Assembly: GCA_014084085.1 (NCBI GenBank)
Contig: NPFB01000137.1
Coordinates: forward strand, 91,208-110,693
Length of the DNA stretch: 19,486 bases
Source of the DNA: Hondaea fermentalgiana
Taxonomy: Eukaryota > Sar > Bigyra > Thraustochytrida > Thraustochytriidae
Direction of reading: 5' to 3'
The position numbers and the translations under genes were made by a program. Shown piece after piece: positions 16,903 to 19,486 of this stretch (position 1 is its first letter; every line of letters starts with the position of its first letter). The notes beneath the pieces were generated by a model, which searched no databases, was not told where the DNA came from, and saw nothing but the letters and a program-made list of their open reading frames with translations.

Positions 16903-17745
16903 ATGGGCAAGTTGCGTCAGGTCGTCGTGGTGGCCGCCGACCTAAAGAACACTGAAGAGGAGTTCGCCAAGCAGCTCGACACCTTTGTGACATTCAGAGA
17001 CCCTGAGCTAGAGATTTTTGGTATGCACAACGCCCTGCTTCCCGTTGGCAGATCATTCCTGGAGATCGTGAGCCCACTTCCGGGCCAGGAACAAAGGTCG
17101 GCAGGAGGACGATTCCTGCAAAAGCGTGGACCCGGCGGCTACATGCTCATTGTACAGGTCTCGCCCGATGTCTTGACGCATGCACGCACACGCGCAGACG
17201 ACCTTGGTCTCCGTGTCGTGCACGAAGGCAGTCGCACGCAGCAATCAATGGAGTCTCAGTCTTTTAACTTGGGCCAGGGCCCTGGGTTTAGCGAGGATGG
17301 CATTGCGGGTTTTCACTTGCATCCGAAGGACGTTGGCTGCATAACTGAAATCGCCACGCAGCGGCCTGCCAGCAAGTGGACCTGGGCAGGAAGTGAGTGG
17401 CTCAAACCCGAGGCACGCATGCAAATTGGCATGTCGCCCACGCGAGGCTTTGCTGGCGCCACCGTGGCCACCCCCGACCCGATGGCCACTGCCAAAGTAT
17501 GGATGGATCTGCTGCGCCTCGATGACTCCCGCCTCGAACAGATTGCTGGCAGGTCAGAGGGCGAATGCAAACTTCATCTCGATGACGATTCGTTCCTGCA
17601 CTTTCGAAGGCCTGTGCGCGAAGGAGAGTCGGGCGTGGTCTCTGTTCACATTGTCACTGAGACGTCGAAGCACGAAAGTCCGGGATCCATGGATCTCGCA
17701 GGCACTGATGTACACTTTCACCATCCGCTCAAGTCCAAGCTTTAA
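16903..17745 (+). CDS. Glyoxalase-like (VOC superfamily) protein, 280 aa
   Basis: The first in-frame ATG lies in a good context (atcaagATGGGC). The protein opens with KLRQVVVVAADL, a typical first strand of a vicinal-oxygen-chelate module. Then come FRDPELEIFGMHNALLPVG, FLEIVSP, SAGGRFLQKRG and GGYMLIVQV, the pattern of the glyoxalase-like domain family common in bacteria. A helix-strand unit at about residues 90-150 ends in GFHLHPKDVG, giving candidate His/Glu metal ligands. The second module begins near residue 186 (GATVATPDPMATAKVWMDLL) and ends about 260. The superfamily covers lyases, dioxygenases and isomerases; no substrate can be assigned. No targeting signal is obvious, so it is likely cytosolic. 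Domain assignment is firm, the reaction unknown. Confidence 0.85.
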   Translation: MGKLRQVVVVAADLKNTEEEFAKQLDTFVTFRDPELEIFGMHNALLPVGRSFLEIVSPLPGQEQRSAGGRFLQKRGPGGYMLIVQVSPDVLTHARTRADDLGLRVVHEGSRTQQSMESQSFNLGQGPGFSEDGIAGFHLHPKDVGCITEIATQRPASKWTWAGSEWLKPEARMQIGMSPTRGFAGATVATPDPMATAKVWMDLLRLDDSRLEQIAGRSEGECKLHLDDDSFLHFRRPVREGESGVVSVHIVTETSKHESPGSMDLAGTDVHFHHPLKSKL

Positions 17746-18336
17746 AATGAAAAAAGGAACGCATTGTGTACGCCTTACGTCCGTAAGCTGATCAAGTGAA
17801 AACACTTGAAAAGTTGCCAAAATCAGTTGTGACGGTTCCATTCAAAACAGTGCAGATCGCTTGCTTCAGTTGTTTCGCCGTTGGAGCGAAGCTTCGACTT
17901 GTTATACATTTCGTCAACGAGAGAGCTCGAGTATACACACAAATGATCGCGAGGGGAGCGTCGCCGTCGATGATTGGATCATCGGGCAGCTGGTGCCCGA
18001 GGAAAGACGTTCTAATCATATTTTCCTCAAAATTCAAAGAGTATACTTCGCCTTCCTTCCCTTCGGTATACTTCATGCCTGCTCCCCCTTCCCCGATTAC
18101 TCCCTCTCTCTCTCTCTCACTGTCTGTCCGGAGCGTGTGTGCATGCATTGATGGCCACCAACTAGGCCTATACTACTTTCCTGCTAGCCTATACTACCGT
18201 GACTTGACTTTTCAAGGCAGCACATGCGCATGTGGGCCGGTGTCGTGTCACCTTAGACCATTAAATAGTTTATTTACGGGTCTAAAAATCGGTTACAGCT
18301 TAACTTCTGGTGAAACTGACTGTAACGGCCTAAAAG
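17746..18336. other. AT-richer spacer between the VOC gene and the C48 locus
   Basis: About 590 bases of mixed, lower-GC sequence. It contains a CT dinucleotide run (18103-18119), two copies of gcctatactac (18166-18176 and 18187-18197), and two small inverted repeats (18253-18285 and 18292-18326). Open frames on both strands lack ATG starts or recognisable motifs, so I call no gene. The composition shift begins here and continues to the right edge. Confidence 0.5.
18103..18119. repeat. CT dinucleotide microsatellite
   Basis: About eight consecutive CT units within a pyrimidine-rich stretch. Confidence 0.85.
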
Positions 18337-19486
18337 CTAGGGTACATTACCCTGATCTTGAATGAAGCATTGGACAAGGACATCGCGTGTTCCTGCAACT
18401 TTGGCTTCTACTAGATTGAAGACATCATTTAAGATGTCCGCAAATGTCAAAGCGATGCCTCTCCGGACATTATCGAGCGTGGAATGGCCAGATTTCGGCT
18501 GCCCTTCCTCATTTGCCTTGTCGACTTCGTCAGAAAGGGTAAGAAGCGCACTGATGACGCCCATGACGAAAATGCCGCAGTCTACATTGTTACCCACACC
18601 TTGGAAGCCATAACAAAGCACTGATTCACCTTCTGGCCCTAGTACAACCTTCCCGAGGCTGATGGCGCAGTCACTTAGTTTCTTGGTGAAGTTTGAATGA
18701 GACGCAAGAGCGTTCCGCGGGTCGTACACGAAGAGAGCCTTCGACTTCAGGTCGAGATAAATGAGGCCCCAGTGGGCTCCGTGTAGGACCGGCTTGATGA
18801 AAATCTCAGCTTTCCCAGTCACATCAATCGGCCTTCCATCAATTCCCGCCGGAACGTATTCGCTCGAGGTGGAATCAACAATGTATTCGTACCCGCTGTA
18901 CCTTTTGAATGCGGGGGAGTCTGGCCGTATCAGCGCTAAAGTTCTGGGTCGGCAAGAAGCGCAGAGATCTGCAGCATCCTCTGCGTCTCGAGCCTTATAG
19001 TGAGCAAAACTACTGTCATTCCTTGCATGCTCTTCTTCCAATAAGTTTCCACTGCCTTTCGAGATGATCTCATGCGAAGTCTGTAGTATTGACACTTGAT
19101 AGGCTGTTGCCCCTTAGCTTTACTCTTCGTTGAAGCATTCGATTTTTTCGCGTCATGCCTCTTGACTAAGGAAGCGACATTGTTCTTTATCCAGGCAAGA
19201 CAGGCTGTGTCACTGAAGAAATCATCGGTCCACTGCTCGAGAATCTCGACTACACGTTTTGGACGGATGACATTTTCGCCATTCTCATCAGTCCCGCAAG
19301 ACACAGCAACCGCCTTCACCTTCTTCCTTTCCTCTATTCTTTTATAGCAAATCGTTTTTCCATGCCACTAGATTGATCATCTTCTCGGCTTCTTGTTCTC
19401 TATGATGTAGCCAGTGTGATTCAGACTCAAGATCCATCTTCTTTGTCCTGCTCGTTGACGAGGCAAAGAGACCTGGAACTGTGGCT
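18337..19486 (-). pseudogene. C48/Ulp1-like cysteine protease, apparently frame-broken, partial at right edge
   Basis: Minus strand. The downstream frame (19095 to the TAG at 18337) contains a Ulp1/adenain-type catalytic core: His in GAHWGLIYLDL, Asp 17 residues later (FVYDPRN), Gln in GFQGVG and Cys in VDCGIFVMG, eight residues after the Gln. All four catalytic positions are present with family-like spacing. Ulp1/SENP enzymes cleave SUMO-type modifiers; related C48 proteins also occur in many transposable elements. This frame has no ATG before the core. A different frame (about 19367-18936) carries the apparent N-terminal continuation, and a third frame is open from the window edge to about 19345, so at least two frame changes separate the pieces. 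I favour a decayed, possibly element-derived copy. Unplaced small introns or assembly errors could also explain it. It is less GC-rich than its neighbours. Confidence 0.6.

Noticed and set aside
17792..18365. Overlapping open frames on both strands between the VOC gene and the C48 locus
   Set aside because: The longest plus frame has no useful ATG start and spans a CT microsatellite; the minus frame has an ATG but no family resemblance or codon bias.
19056..19160. A roughly 20-nt intron reconciling two frames of the C48 locus
   Set aside because: GT...AG borders can be found that restore the frame, but a 20-base intron is far shorter than the one confident intron here (320 bp) and below usual limits.
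1..19486. tRNA or rRNA genes
   Set aside because: No cloverleaf-type segment or conserved rRNA stretch was noticed on reading; a covariance-model scan was not possible here.

Overview
The window is nuclear DNA from a microbial eukaryote. Three very long CDSs have no introns, one small gene has a textbook GT-AG intron (AAG|GTAAGT donor), and two eukaryote-specific families are present (SCAPER and the transportin-3/importin-13 class). Coding sequence is GC-rich, and the spacers directly upstream of ATGs are extremely GC-rich, Arg/Ala-coding-like and full of short repeats. This style fits a stramenopile such as a thraustochytrid. That placement is inference from style; no lineage marker was seen.

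Layout. The left edge (2-67) reads as the end of a WD40 repeat, in a frame that stays open into the next gene. After a repetitive GC-rich leader comes a nine-repeat ankyrin protein (737-2236). The 1.6 kb spacer that follows holds a C10/A8/TA tract, a perfect 11-bp hairpin, a hexamer repeat and a doubtful minus-strand coding segment (2853-3320). A 1524-residue transportin-3-like nuclear import receptor (3871-8445) follows. Next is a small two-exon gene (8799-8894 joined to 9215-9304) encoding a 61-residue twin CX9C mitochondrial protein resembling COA4. SCAPER (10080-15008, 1642 aa) comes next, then a secreted cysteine-rich protein of unknown function (15458-16306), a 27-bp near-palindromic tandem repeat, a glyoxalase-like VOC protein (16903-17745), and a less GC-rich right end. 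That end carries a minus-strand C48/Ulp1-like cysteine protease sequence with an intact catalytic tetrad but at least two apparent frame breaks (18337-19486).

All well-supported complete genes lie on the plus strand. They look like unrelated housekeeping or accessory loci (nuclear import, cytochrome oxidase assembly, SCAPER function, secretion), each with its own spacer; nothing suggests an operon or a single multi-gene system. The points most worth following are the hidden spliced COA4-like gene, the WD40/ankyrin shared open frame, the same-frame open stretch after the SCAPER stop, the cysteine-rich secreted protein, and the broken C48 protease locus. I saw no convincing evidence of a wholly new system.
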